Below, one piece after another: positions 42,056 to 55,276 of a stretch of DNA of 64,000 bases (positions are counted from its first letter, which is position 1; each line of letters starts with the position of its first letter). Source of the DNA: Kappaphycus alvarezii (lineage: Eukaryota > Rhodophyta > Florideophyceae > Gigartinales > Solieriaceae). Both the position numbers and the translations under genes were made by a program. The notes beneath the pieces are model-generated. The model did no database searches. It saw only the letters and a list, made by a program, of their open reading frames with translations, and was not told the DNA's origin. Location of the stretch: positions 310,001 to 374,000 of the forward strand of contig NADL03000708.1 of assembly GCA_002205965.3 (NCBI GenBank). Direction: 5' to 3'.

Positions 42056-45000
42056 TAAAGATTCTCAAATCAAAGCATGGTTGATGCTAGTAGGAAAAAA
42101 GAAAGAGTATGGAACTTGAGCTTTAACCATTGCTATATTAGCTTGTACAGTAACATAAGACTGCACGAACGTTTACATAGAATATTTAGACTGATGCTAT
42201 GAATAACTAGAAGAAGCTAGACAGATGTGATCAAGTTAATTTTATTGTACGATAAGCCGTAACTGTAAGCTATACCTCCATCACTGGAACCGTAGAAGGA
42301 AGAGTTGAACCGTATGGTATAGCATAGAACTAGACTGTAGACTACGCTGTAGACATTTCTATTTAAGTGTGACGCAACGGACCACATTGGGCCTACTAAA
42401 CACCATAGACACAATACAGTTTGAGCCACCAATTTTTTCACTGAGATGAACAGCACCTACACCAGTTAGGGCCTTGATGTTTATTTCCCTTAGCCCCAGC
42501 CACCCAATCGTTATGAAGCTGGAGCTTCACCTAAACTTTCGGATCTGATCTATTCTATATTTTGCTCTAGATATTCTGGAACCATGCTGAGCCACTCTCC
42601 ATCAGCTCGATACTCTGTATACCTTTTTGGCGGCCGTACCATGGTTATTATTACCTCTACCCGTCACGTTATTGGCGACAATTAGAATCTCATAACCAAC
42701 GCGTAACTGCATAATAGATTCATTTCACACTATTGGAGACTTTTGAAAGCATAAAGCTAACGTATCCTCATAGTCTAGCTACATGTTCCACGATTTGAAG
42801 TCTTTCTGCGCCCACTTCAGCACTCAGCCCGATTACACACTCTGGAGACATGTTATTGCTCGTCGCATGAGCCGATTTTCATACGCTTATCGGTAGTTCA
42901 CCAACACTAGGGACCTTTGTCAGCCCAAAGGATGGTATACAATTCGTGCAATAACGTGCTTTGGATTTTAGGAATAAGGAAATGTTCTCAGATCAGCATT
43001 TTCCTGAAGGTCCTATGAAGTAAAATGACCATAAATCACTTATCATCTAGAAGCGTAATAGAAAGGTATTTGCACAAAAATAGTCTCTGCAGCCCAGCAA
43101 ATATCGTGAAAAGTGCGGTGACAATACCAAGTTGCAGTATATAGGACCGACTATATTGAGATTTGCGGAGCTCCCGTCACAAGAAAAGGGGTTTTTCTCA
43201 ATTGAATGACGAATCTAGAAAGCAATACGTTTAAAAGTGTCCCCCAGTCGCGCCTTTTCTCACATTACAAAGCACCGAATCGAAATACACAGGAAAGTTC
43301 TTCAACTCTCTTTATCCCATCCCCATTTGAAAACTTACTTCAACAACCATTCACACCAATGTTGGAGTACTCACGCCCTTACATAGCCCTTGTTAATTTT
43401 TTTTGAAAATGAGCTCATTTTTTCGTTGCTCTTTGTCTGCTCTGAGTTCGATTTATAACGGATAATGGCTACTTGTAGCCGAAGATATAACATGTTTGCT
43501 GGATCTCCATGCAGAAAGTACTTCCGACCATCAATTTTAAGCTTATTTGGAGTTCTTCTACCGCTCTTTGATGTAAGGTGAAATTATGTTGACTCTATTC
43601 TTCTAAGCCGTGCAGTGAAAGAAAAACTTATCTAAGTGGCTACCCTCTGGCGCTTTCGGCAATAGAATCGTTTATAACCTGAGTGAGCCACACATTAGTT
43701 CACGTTCGCAGATCCGAGTGTATAAATTTGAATTTTAGTGCAGTGTATTAACCTCGAAAAGTTAGGTAGAGGTGCCCCTCACATTTGCGCCTATTCCGGA
43801 AGCAAATAAACACGAGGTGTCAAAAGATCGGATTTAAATTTCTACATCAGGTGGCTTTGTTTGGTGCAGACCGTTTCTGTGACGTACCAATATACTTTAC
43901 TCAAAGCTGAGATTTTCATACCAAATAAATCATCGATATTTACTCAGCTGCATTTGTAGACGAAAAAAAGTAGCACAGTCAGGCAGCAGTTATTGGAAGG
44001 CACTTGTACTGTGACCTTCGTGGCCCCTGCGATCAAAATCAATACTGTAGCAATTTTAGGTGCCTGATATCGGCTAAATCAAAAGAATTACAGTCTCCTC
44101 GTCTCGCTGTAAGCATTTCAGAAGAAGGATGAAAAGATGATCTGAGGTCTAGGCAGGTTGTTTTTTTCACATTTCGATGCATTTTACAGATACGGCGATG
44201 GTTCTTTAGATGCGGCCACACGCTGATGTTTGCGGCTACTGAAACTCGCAGAGAGGTAAACTTAATCTTTGTTCACGCTTTAGTGATTTCCTGGAGGCTT
44301 GGGATTGGCACATGTTTGTTTATATGGGGCTGAATGTCTACCAGTATGGAAAATGGGCACAGAAGGTATGATAGCATAAAGATAGGGCGATTGAGTGCAG
44401 TAAAGTCTCGCTAAATGTTTTCACTTTTAATTGAAAGTTTTTTTACACACCGTGAACTCTCCCGGCATATTTCACGATGAAATTTGGTTTTGCAAATTCT
44501 GGTGAACAAGCAGCAATGAATTAACCACATTTAACAATAAAGTAAAGACTACATTATCTACAGTACACCTCCTCTCATCTTTGCTCACTAATACTTGGAG
44601 ATAACTACTTAAAACTTAAAATTTAATCGGTTTCATAAGTAGCATCACGGCTACATATTTTTTGGGAAAGGTTATTTCGATTGAAATAGAATTAACAGGG
44701 ACAATCAGGTTGATTACAATAATGATGTTAAAATATCAATTCAAATACGGCGACATATCTTGAATACCCAAGAGCGCAACTAAAAACATGCACACAGTAA
44801 ATCTACTTAGAACCATACATTTCAGTACTGCACTACTGTACAACGTATTTTTCTATTCCAAAGGTTCTTGGGTTAGTACACTGACTTGATCGACCATTCA
44901 GTTAATGCACTTCTGTAATGTACAATTGCTCACTGCAATTAAAACTATATGTAACCAATTAACAATAAAACGTATCTAGGGTATTTTTGTGCTGGGTCTG

Positions 45001-45760
45001 GGTTCTTACTTCTTTTTTCTTCTTCCTCTATTCGGGGCCTTAGTTGGTGACTAGACTCATATCATAAATAGTTTGGATATTAGACGGTGCTAGTACTTAC
45101 ACGGATCACGGGTCGAGGAGCGATATCTCAATTCTTTCATTCAACAAACATGTCAAATAAATAAAAACATCTATCCGGTATCCTTCACGCATCTTCCTAC
45201 TGAAACGATACTATAGTGATGTAATAAATAATCAATCCCCCGGTCTCCTCATATTACTTATTTCATAGTTCGTGGTTTTTGCTTTGGCGGCCTACGCGCT
45301 ACTCTGTGATTTCTTAAATCATATATTTATAAGAAGGTGCGCAAAATTATTGAAAAATGCCCGATACGTCCCTAATTCTTGTATTTTCGCTCGCTTTATA
45401 CTTAATTACTTATTGAATGACCTAATTTGCAAACCATTCTCAACAAAACTTCACTTTTGAGGACAAAAAGTGGTTGGACGGGTTCATTTCTGTAAGCATA
45501 CAAAGGTTTGCCGCCATTGCTTCCATAACTTCGAACCTGTCCCAGTCCAAATTTTCTTCCTGATTCTTACTGTGCAATATACCGTAGTCATAGCACGTAG
45601 ACACTCCAGTTATTCTTCTTATGTCCTGTCGTGAAATTTAGACAAGATTAAGTTTCTTAGTGACAGTAAAATGCCTCAAACAAACCAATTAGTACAACAT
45701 TAACATAGTAACAAAACATCTCATTTCAATTAAAAATAAGAGATTAGCGCTTTTCTAAGT
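42056..45760. other. AT-rich spacer after copia 3
   Basis: No gene recognised. Short frames (42217-42456 minus, 43206-43406 plus, 44039-44221 minus, 45272-45460 plus) have no motif. The 3' LTR of copia 3 would be expected just after 42060 but was not matched to another copy. Confidence 0.35.
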
Positions 45761-48230
45761 TCAGATTTGCATCTCCACATGGGTTCCAGCCAATTCATAA
45801 ATCCCAATAAAGACACCATCGTTTTTTCCTTGAAGTCTTTCCGAGTCCTCCAAATCGCCCAGAAAACTCTGGAAAAGTGTTCTGGACCGGAGGTGCTTCA
45901 TATTTGAAGAAGAGGGGGTAATGATGAGGTAGTTTACTTTGTCATCTGACACTTCTAGTGGGGGGATCTAAAATGAGTTCGGAGAGACGGAAAGTATTTG
46001 GAAAAGCTTTCCACTGGTTCAAAGGTTTCCTAATACCTGGAAAATGAGTAGAAAAACCTCAGAATTAGATAAAATCTTATTTTCATGTTCCATGATCGCG
46101 GCAGTCCGGATGACATTATCAGCAAGCCTCCTCAGAGGACTGCATGATTTTACTTCTCGACAATTGCCATAGGCTTACGCGTAGGAGCATCATTGGTCAT
46201 GAACTTGTTTTCCCAGCCAAATTTCACCTCAAACGAGCCCAATATTTGGATACATTCAGTCCCTACTCTGAATGGACGAGGAATATAGTTCTCAAGGACG
46301 AGTTTATACTAAAGAAAAATCTGGGATGAATTTCCGTTATTAACGCATTCGAATTCCATGATATCATGTTCTACGTGATCAGAAGCTCGAGATACCATAG
46401 TGCGCTTCATAAATAAGAGGAAGTTTCAAGTGTTTTACTCTCCGAAGATAAATTTGATCTATCCAATGGATTTACAGACAACCGCAATCGACTCAAAAAG
46501 GTATACCGATACAGAAATGGGGAAGAAACTACGCTCTCTAAAATAGAATAGGTATAATAGTACCAGAAAAGGGTGATCTTCCAAGAATTACCCTTATGTA
46601 CAAATACAGAGCAAATTCCGAACTACCACGGAAGTATCACAAACTTCTTTTTCTCTTATCCTCGGTGAACTGAGGCAATATTAATGGTCAAACGATTCTC
46701 CCTGCGTCCATATAAAGAAATTTTAAGAGCCTTAGAACATTTTAAGGTTGAGCCGCTCCGCGAAGTCTGAAAAGCAGAGAAAAAACAATTTTGAATACTG
46801 TACAAGTCGCTGAATCTACAGCATGAACCTCATGATTTACTTACGATTGCTGTTGTTCTTAAACTTATTACCCCTTGCCCGTGTAGCAGGAGGTTATCAT
46901 TCAGTTTAAATACTAAATTAAGTGGGATGAAAAATAACTTTTGAGTGGCTGAGAATGCTCCAGCTTCGAACTCAGAGAGCTGATACGTTAGATCTCGATG
47001 TGAACTCTGGATTTTTCTCCAATGTTTTTCATTTTCTCTTGAGGAGAACACTAATGTGTTCTCGGCAATGAATTAAACAATTTGTGGCGCTAAATTCAAA
47101 AATTATTCCTCCTTGTCTTTACGAAACGTACTTTCGAGGGTACATATAGTACTAGTCGGATTTATTATCATCAATACATAATTATACTTGTCTAAAAGAC
47201 CAAGTAGGGTCTCTCCGATATTTTGGAGCCTTATAAACCCATTGAAAGATTCCAAGGACCTCTCCAGTATGTAGTTCATAAAACATATTACGAAAAAACT
47301 GATTTATTTTCAGGGGCTTTCCACTACTTTTGGTGAAAATGTGTTGAAGATACATTAAATAATGTATCATTCCACCTTTAGAGCACTGAAAAGAGTGAGA
47401 AGCTTATATTCTGTATGTTTCATATTGGGTTTCCTATTGAAGGCCATTTCGAGATGATTTTTGTGCTTTCTTTGCGTCTGGGGGGAACTTACTCCGATGA
47501 GATGATGAATTTTAACTTTTGTTCTTTCGATGCGAATCAATTTCTTTTCGCAGTATGAGGAAACAAATATACGAGGACGAATGAAGTACTTCTGAAAAGC
47601 CTTTTAAAATGAGAGTAGAATGGACCCAAGTATACTTATCAATAGCGTCCTTGTGAAAAATAATCAACCTACGCCTTTTAAGAACTTTTTCCCTTTAGTC
47701 TCCAAGTAAATGATATGAGTTTGCGCCCCGTAAGGAGCACCCTCCCGCTTTTTACTTTAGTCATTTTCTGCAAACGGTTTGGTCTGAAGTTCATAATGCT
47801 ACTAGTTGCAACTTCGGCTTTAGTAGAAATGAGATATATCCTCGCCCTTCAATATCGTAAAATGGAAACATAAGACTTCTGTAAGTAATCTCTGTGGCTT
47901 TAAATAATATTTTGTTGCAAATAAAATTCCTAGGATAACTCATATGACAAGAGCTTCCATTAACTGGACGATATGTGAAGCGTTTTTACCGGTTTAGACG
48001 GTTCCTTTGAGTGGCTTTAGAGCGTTATATGGTAGCTGATTCGAAAAAGACTACAGACTCATCTCAGATTGCCGTATATCTGAGAATATTTGTACAAAGT
48101 GGGGGATCGTGGGTGGAACTGACCATGATTCGTCTGAAGACAACGTTTCTAAGGAATGCAATTGACGGCACCGAATAAATTTCGTAAGCGATAATGGATT
48201 ACCAGGCCGTACTTGTTAGTAAATAGACAA
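45761..48230 (-). CDS. Speculative spliced gene (unknown product)
   Basis: On the minus strand, coding-like pieces are bounded by splice-like signals with conserved phase: QTHIIYLETKGKKFLKG then donor GTAGGT; acceptor TTTTCAG then KYFIRPRIFVSSYCEKKLIR to GGA|GTAAGT (about 47492); acceptor CTTTTCAG (about 47388) then CSKGGMIHYLMYLQHIFTKS to CAA|GTATAA (47187); NTLVFSSRENEKHWRKIQSS to ATC|GTAAGT (46846); acceptor TGCTTTTCAG (46767) then TSRSGSTLKCSKALKISLYG. A likely last exon, acceptor CATTTTAG then IPPLEVSDDKVNYLIITPSS, ends in TGA at about 45762. Against it: the acceptor before NTLVF is a weak CCGAG, a competing frame is open across the same stretch with only three TAA codons, and no domain is recognised. 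Frames this long occur by chance in AT-rich DNA, so confidence is low. Confidence 0.25.
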
Positions 48231-51200
48231 AAAAATACAGGATAAGTGGGCACGCAGTCAAAACTTTCAAAAAAATCCTCAACGACAGTTTTTCAATCTA
48301 AACTATATTCGCGGTTTCTTGGAATTGCTGCTGAGTATATAAATTAAATGTCTCACCCAATCCATTTCTTCGAATGTAACATTTTACGTTTTAAATGTTA
48401 AATTAAGAAAGCCTACAGACTTAATTTCTTTTAAATTCATAACAGCAAGACGTACTAGTTTTCTATAGTACAGGATGGAAATTTGGAGTGAATCTACAGC
48501 CTTAACCAGGATCTATGTGCCCAATTTAGTGCCATTCCGGTGAAAATATTCAATTTTATACATAGGAAAAATAAAGATAAAATATAGAATAATACACAAA
48601 ATACATGTAACAATAATAGAGTAGAACTTAGCAAATTTAGTAAATGCGTTAAAACAAACAAGTAAATTAAAGTTCTACCCATATCCCCAATGCACAAAGA
48701 TCTAAGTATATCGAAACTGATGAAACTTCTGCAATGAATGAAAAAAATACAGCGCGACTACAAAAGTTATTAGAAAAGGTTCCTTTGATTTTAATGACCA
48801 TTAGTGACTGAAATTTGAAGATTTCAATAAAAAAAAATCACGCAATCCAGCCATAAATAAATCCCCATTTACATAAATATCATCAGTATATATATAGATG
48901 TAGAGAAGACTTAAAGAGCACGGTAAAACAGCCACATAAATAGGACGAAAATGAATCAATGATGTGCATTAAAATTCACCAATATCCCCAATTTTCAATA
49001 GAAAGACTCTTGAAACTCATTCATGGTCAGTTTCGATGGTAAAAAATCCAATCTGAGCCAAAGATAAATCAACCAAAATAGTGCTGGTGGGTATTATTTA
49101 TACATTATTGGTAAAAATTATGCTAACATTAGAACTAAAACGCATTATCAATTCTGCATTTTACTGAAAACAACAATAAGTCTAAATAATTTATGTCAAA
49201 TTAATTTTTTTATTTCAATATTAAATCTAGTAAACACTAGTTCCCAGGACGCAGATAGATCAAGTCGTTTTAGGTGAATCCAAAAAATTCAATATAATTA
49301 AAATTTTGTGGGATTTTCATCGAAATTTATCTCCAAGAACTTCCAATAAAATATATTTTTACGAAACGGATAAACTTATTTAAAAAATACACAATGGACG
49401 ACAGGATATCATTGGATGCAAAAATGTGATTAAATTTTACCTGAAATTAAATATATTCAAATACATAGTATATAATACTCAAGAAACTATCAAGTGGATT
49501 ATAAATCATTACTGTAGCAAAAAAATCCGAAAAAACATTTAAATAACAAACGATTAACAATTCATAAGCTAACCACTTTGTAGCGCACTTGTTTTTTTGA
49601 TGCGAAATTCCTATGCGGAGGAATCTATTCTCAAGATACTGCCATTATACTTATCTCTGAACGGAATCGATGTTTTTAAGAGAGTCCCTTTGGAAAAATA
49701 AAGGCAAATCGATGCGTTTTAATACAATAGTTCTTTATTGCTGTATGTATGTTTTCAAGAAAACCATAATTTATCATTTTCAATTCACATTGCGTAACCA
49801 AAAATCAGGAAAAAATTAAATAAAACATTCTGATCTTGATTTGAAACGAGGCCCGAGGTTCACATTACCGAATATTTCTCAGCTTCGAATGCTTTGGAAT
49901 ATAAAAATTCCGGAGCACATTAATACCGTTAACCATGAAAACATGTGCTATCTCGAGGGTAGTAACATGTTCACAGAGAAGAAGCGAGAAACGAAAATGG
50001 TTTCTGCCTGAAAATATTGAAATTTCTCACTAATACCAAAGAACTCAGAAAAGATATTTGATTTCTATTCAGTATGGCATTTTTGCAAATAAAAAGATGA
50101 TCAAACTCGAAATATGTAGTCATATTATAAATAGAGTCCCATATTAACTATAATATCATATATAATCATGAACCGTAGGGTTATTGACCTCGGGTCAAAT
50201 ATTTCACTGCACTTTATACGAACTTCATTTTTTCAGAATGCTCTTATATACATTTTTTACCTGGAAAAAGATTCTGCTTGTAGTGCTCAATAACATAAAT
50301 AATTTTGTGGGAGACATAATTTACTAAATCTGTAAATATTAATCATTTCAATTAAAATTTTCACTTATTTTGCACACGGAGCGTTTACAATGTAGCAGTT
50401 GATTACACCTCGCCGTATTTTTACGGACCTATTTCTTATATTTTTTAATTAAACAGGATATGGAATATATCAATTTATAGTACTTTATACCGGCAAAGCC
50501 CCACTTTTACAACGTTTGAATTCTGTCGATTACCTTTTTTTCAAACTAAATCTCTGGACCACAGTAGAAGAAAACTTTAGAGACAGAATACGTGCGAACA
50601 TGGTTTGCGTAGGTAAATAAACGAAATAAGACAATGACTTATCTGAAAGCGGTAGCCGTTGATGCGTTTTCAGCCTCCACGCCACCCAAGCTCAATGTTA
50701 TTGCTGCGGAACCGTGCAGAACAGAAATTTAATAAAAACACTCTCTCACTGGTTTTAGGATCCTTTTGCCGGAGGCAGGTATGCGGACAGCTTATGTAGA
50801 CCAAAAAAAGGGCCCTTCGCGAACACTTAGTTTAGCTTCCAATTCTTGATACACCACAAAAATGAGCTAGCGTAAAGGTATTTCAAAAAAACTTGAATGA
50901 TTGAATCCCCCATCGCGATCATTATCTTCCTTCGCACGCACGTTGAATGCCAAGTTCACATGCCATGTGCAATTGACCGATCTAGTGTCATGCAACTATC
51001 CAGCTTATTCGAAAACATAAACAAAACATATTAAGGTGACCACACAGTAGAATTTGTATGTCCCTACTGTCCCCTTCTGTCCAGGTAACGCCAATTACAG
51101 CTGATATTTTAGCGTTCTTTTGCCACTCCAACTACCATAGAGCGTAGAAACTCTGGCTTCTTACTGCTGAGCAACATATCCAGTAAAATAAAGGTAGCAG

Positions 51201-54200
51201 GCAAATCAGTGCAAAACTGAACTAGTTGCACTCATGGAGCGGAGAGTTAACTGATTTAGGGAATTCCCATGGAAATATAGACAAGCCTCAGGATCGAAAG
51301 TATCTATCCGGCGATGGAAGAGCAAATTCAAATTAAAAGTAAGTAAAATAATATAAAGATGAAGGAGGACGATTTTTGAGGAAAAGATCGTGCAAATTCC
51401 ATCAGATTGACTAAAAGCAATTTTTGGGTCCGATTTGGAAGGGTTTGACGGATAAAATCATTTATTGGGGATTTTAAGGGTGCAAAGAACTATACATAAG
51501 ACAATATACTTGCAAAAATACTATTAATCTTACCGATATCTGCTACTTCGGAAGTTCAAAAGATTACAAAAAATATCATGTTTCATAAATACATGCAATT
51601 GTTCGAGGTCATTTCTAAAATAAATACATACTGTACTTTTTCTTCTGCTTTGAAACCAAAATGATGCTTGTAAATTCCATTCTGTTCATTAAACGCTTAT
51701 ATTTTCCCTTTCAGAAAAATGCAGACGAGAAGATGATTATATGAACAATGATAAACAATGAAAAATTGGCCGGAAAGGCTTATAGAGTAGGTTATAATTC
51801 TATGGTCAAGGACACAGATGAGGCATTGGTTCAATTTTTTATATCAACGGTGGGCGTATTTATACACACAGTAGAAGGGTAAATCTATACTGCATACGCG
51901 CCGTGACACCAATGGAACGCTAGGTAAATTTCCTCCCATCAATAGCCGCTCTCTGGAATTTTGTGTATAATTTGTGAAATTGGTTGTGTTAGTGATATAT
52001 TTAATGATTTTTTCATTGATAAAGGGCGAAATAAACGGGAATGAAACGTCTTGGCAGTTAAATTTCAGTCGAAAAATTACAAAATAAAAGTTTATCGGGC
52101 ACTTCCCGGTGTTCAAGGCATTAGTGAAGTCAATGGAGACCATATTCAATATCATTGCAAAGGAGCCCCACAGAGGCTACATTTTAATGAATCAGGACGG
52201 GAATTGCAATTTCAGAAAGAATAATATGGGAATCAAGAAGTTTAACGAATATTAGCTATAAATATGGATGGGCGGGCATTGCAATCAAAAACGCGAAACT
52301 GTAGATATTTTTCAAAGAGCGTGAATCGAAATTTTTGCAATATTGCACTGGGATTTGGTACAGATTCCCTCAATAATGGGTTTCTATATTGTTATTTAAG
52401 GTAGTCTGGTAAGGAAAATTTGTCTCATTTTGACTAGTGAAGCGGATTTCGCTACTCAGGAAGGCATACTACGCTTTTTTGTAGCCTTCAATCGAACATT
52501 TTGAGAACGAAAGAATCAAAAAATCAAATATTTGAAGCAGAGATTAGCAGGGAAGATTATATACTCCGACATAATTTGTTTCTCTTTGTGGTTCTATGCA
52601 TCTTGATCGGATATATTAAATACATTTTTTGTGGAAATGCAAAATAAGACGTTTTGCATAGATCCTAATTAGCTTAACTTCCGAATGGGGTAAGTAATTT
52701 TTCATCGCTTTAATCAAATTCTACATTCTTTCTCTGTCGTACTCCAAGAGGAAGAATTTTCGAAATATTTCTCCAGGGGCCAAAAATATTTTATCGCAAT
52801 TTTCGCTCACATTAATTTACATTATTCCCATTCGTAAAGATTTAGAATAAAATTCTTCCTTACTCTCAAGTGCAGTGGGTAAAAACAAAGATGAACGCAA
52901 ATTTGAGTATAAAAATACACTTGAAATGAGTGTAAAGTATGTTTCCTGTAGTCCTTAAAGAACAAGGCCCTGAAATATTTCCATAATTTTCATTCCAAAA
53001 AAGTAAAATATTTCTTGGACGAGATTGATTCTATTAATTCCAGATGGATACTTGTTTCTCAAAAGTGCTATCTCATGGAAGCTGCGCACAATATATGATT
53101 TTTTCCGGTTCAACAATTTTAGTCTAAATATTTAAGGTGGATTATATCGACAATTGAAGAAAAAGCTTTTATATAATACATAAATCATATCAAGAACTCT
53201 CCTACCCATTCTAATATTTAACCTCTAAGATATTCCCTGGTAAATTGCTTCAGTTGAGAAATTAGGGGCAGAAGCATCTGCATAATATTATCCATTTATC
53301 TCGCAGAAAACTCTCATCTTGGAGTTCGAGAAGTTAAAAAAATAAATATATTTAAAATTTGAGGTCAATTAGTATGATTAAATTACTCTAGCATTCAAAA
53401 TGAATCCTACTTATAGTTCGCATTCTGAATATTATAGAAGATATCTAAAGTATTGGTAGTTTCGTTTCAAGACCAAGACGAATATTTCTGTAATCATATT
53501 GCAAAGCGATCCGAAGAAGTATAGTTCTTCAACCGTACAACTAAAAATGATATTTCGTTAAAGAAAAATTAAGATATATTCCCTTAGATATTATTAATGG
53601 GATCTAAGGGATCTAAAATCCAACTAATGGCTATAATTTCTTTATCTTCGAATCATTCATATATGTTATTCTCCCTAATGGAATTCGATGAAAAAATTCT
53701 TGCTCAAGTCTAATCTTTGATCAACTTTTTGTAAGCTTTCGCAACATAAGTAATTTATTTCAAATTCATCGAGTTCAATCTGTTCATCATCATTAAAAAT
53801 TGGCTCCGTTTCTGTTGCGTTTTATCATGCGGATTTTGTGCCTCCATTATAGAAAAAAATTATTGAGTACAAATTCGGTAATATCATTAAACTTTTCTGC
53901 GAAGCTTTTGTAAAACGCAATAATATTTATTATCATCCCCAGACATCTTTTTATTTCTCTTGCCCATCACCTTCTAACAAGTAGTGTCTACAGTTTTCAT
54001 AAATGATCCAGGACCAGGAGAAAAGGAAAGTGTGCAGCCTTAAGTAGAAAGGACAAAGATCGCATTATTTGAGCTTTATAGAAGCGGAACTTACCGTGTG
54101 AGCGGAGAAGATTGGAGATTTTGGAGATTTTCAGTGATTTTTAATAGTTAGTGGACCAAACTCTTAACAAATCAAATTAATTTCATGCAAAGGCCTTCAT

Positions 54201-54399
54201 GGATAGCTATAATTTCTAACATTCCATTTTTTTGATTATTCAAGCCCACTGCCGCGTTTAGTACAATCCGTCTCACGTTCTGATGACTCAAAAGCAAGCC
54301 TTCTGCATTCCAGACTCAAGAGCTTCCTATAGACATCAACATTTAGAAACTAACCACAAGTAGGTACATCGCGAAACTCCTCATCATCATATGCTATGA
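48231..54399. other. AT-rich stretch without a recognisable gene
   Basis: The largest feature-poor block. The only sizeable frame is minus 51844-52155 (103 codons, MILNMVSIDFTNALNTGKCP), which has no convincing domain. A hydrophobic minus frame at 48494-48697 is AT-driven. No repeat longer than simple A/T runs was noticed. Confidence 0.4.
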
Positions 54400-55062
54400 A
54401 ACCATCGCTTCTCCAGCTGATTTACGAGGGCGCTAAGGATCGATCCTCTCCCAGTCCTCCAAAGAAATCCCACCATCAGAATTTTCCGACTCACACCAGC
54501 TAATTGCAAAACAAATTAGCTCCCTTTTAAATCTCTTTCGATCCCTTGGTGTAGTTCCTCAGCAACTTTTTTATCCATTACACTTCTCGCATCCATGACC
54601 TCTCGCTTCTCCTTTATGATTTGAAGGGGCCTATGCATCTCCCCCAACCCACACCTTAATATGGACGAAAGCTGATCGCGCTTTTCAGAATTTTCTAAAG
54701 ACAACTGACATATCATTTTCCGCTCCTGACTAAATTTTGCTGATACATTCTGCCCTATCTTCTACTCGGCATCGAATTTTTCGGCAACCACCTCAAAGCG
54801 TTTTTGACATTATTGAATAAGAAGTGATAAATATTTTCTTGCAGCAACCTCGTGGAGGTTTATGGAGTCTTCACCGACCGTGAATTGAATTTGGAGTCCA
54901 TTTTTCCTTGTGTAGATACTTTTTGGGTGTTGAAATTACTTCGGTACCATATTTAGCCTCTAAATTTCCCCCTCTAGGTAGTTCAGTGCAAATAGGAACA
55001 CATTTGTTGCTTTGATCTATATATTGGGAGGCTCTCATGGCAAGAGTGATCTTTGTTTTCAA
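54400..55062 (-). pseudogene. Coiled-coil gene fossil, unknown family
   Basis: One minus frame from about 54924 to 54516 reads KSIYTRKNGLQIQFTVGEDS, INLHEVAARKYLSLLIQ, stop, CQKRFEVVAEKFDAE, stop, then ICQLSLENSEKRDQLSSILR and VMDKKVAEELHQGIERDLKG to a stop. The Lys/Glu/Leu pattern is coiled-coil-like. Upstream, with a frame change, TELPRGGNLEAKYGTEVIST continues it to 55062. Downstream another frame gives CESENSDGGISLEDWERIDP (54480-54440), and after an AG acceptor SWRSDGFIAYDDEEFRDVPT to a GTTAGT donor near 54358. Two TAA/TAG stops and frame changes indicate a pseudogene or undetected introns. Resemblance in style to transposon accessory coiled coils is only an impression. Confidence 0.35.
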
Positions 55063-55276
55063 ACATAATGGGGTGGTCTAGGGGACTAGGTAATTGTGTT
55101 TTAGGGACTTTGGAAGACAGCAAGTAGAAAAGGATTGTGAGAGCTGCGTTCGTGGCAGAGATAAGTTTGAAATGTGGGGTGGGTAATGGGGGTAAGTGAG
55201 AAACTTGAGGATGGTCAGTGGGGAGAATTAAGGGAGATTTGGTGTTGGAGGTTTTTAGTTGGGTGATTAAACGCAC

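Noticed and set aside
48494..48697. 67-codon very hydrophobic minus ORF as a membrane protein
   Set aside because: Leu/Phe/Ile-rich because the DNA is AT-rich; no neighbours, splice signals or family resemblance.
51844..52155. 103-codon minus ORF with SIDFTNALNTG as a possible RT fragment
   Set aside because: The resemblance is limited to one short motif; no YxDD or other RT block nearby.
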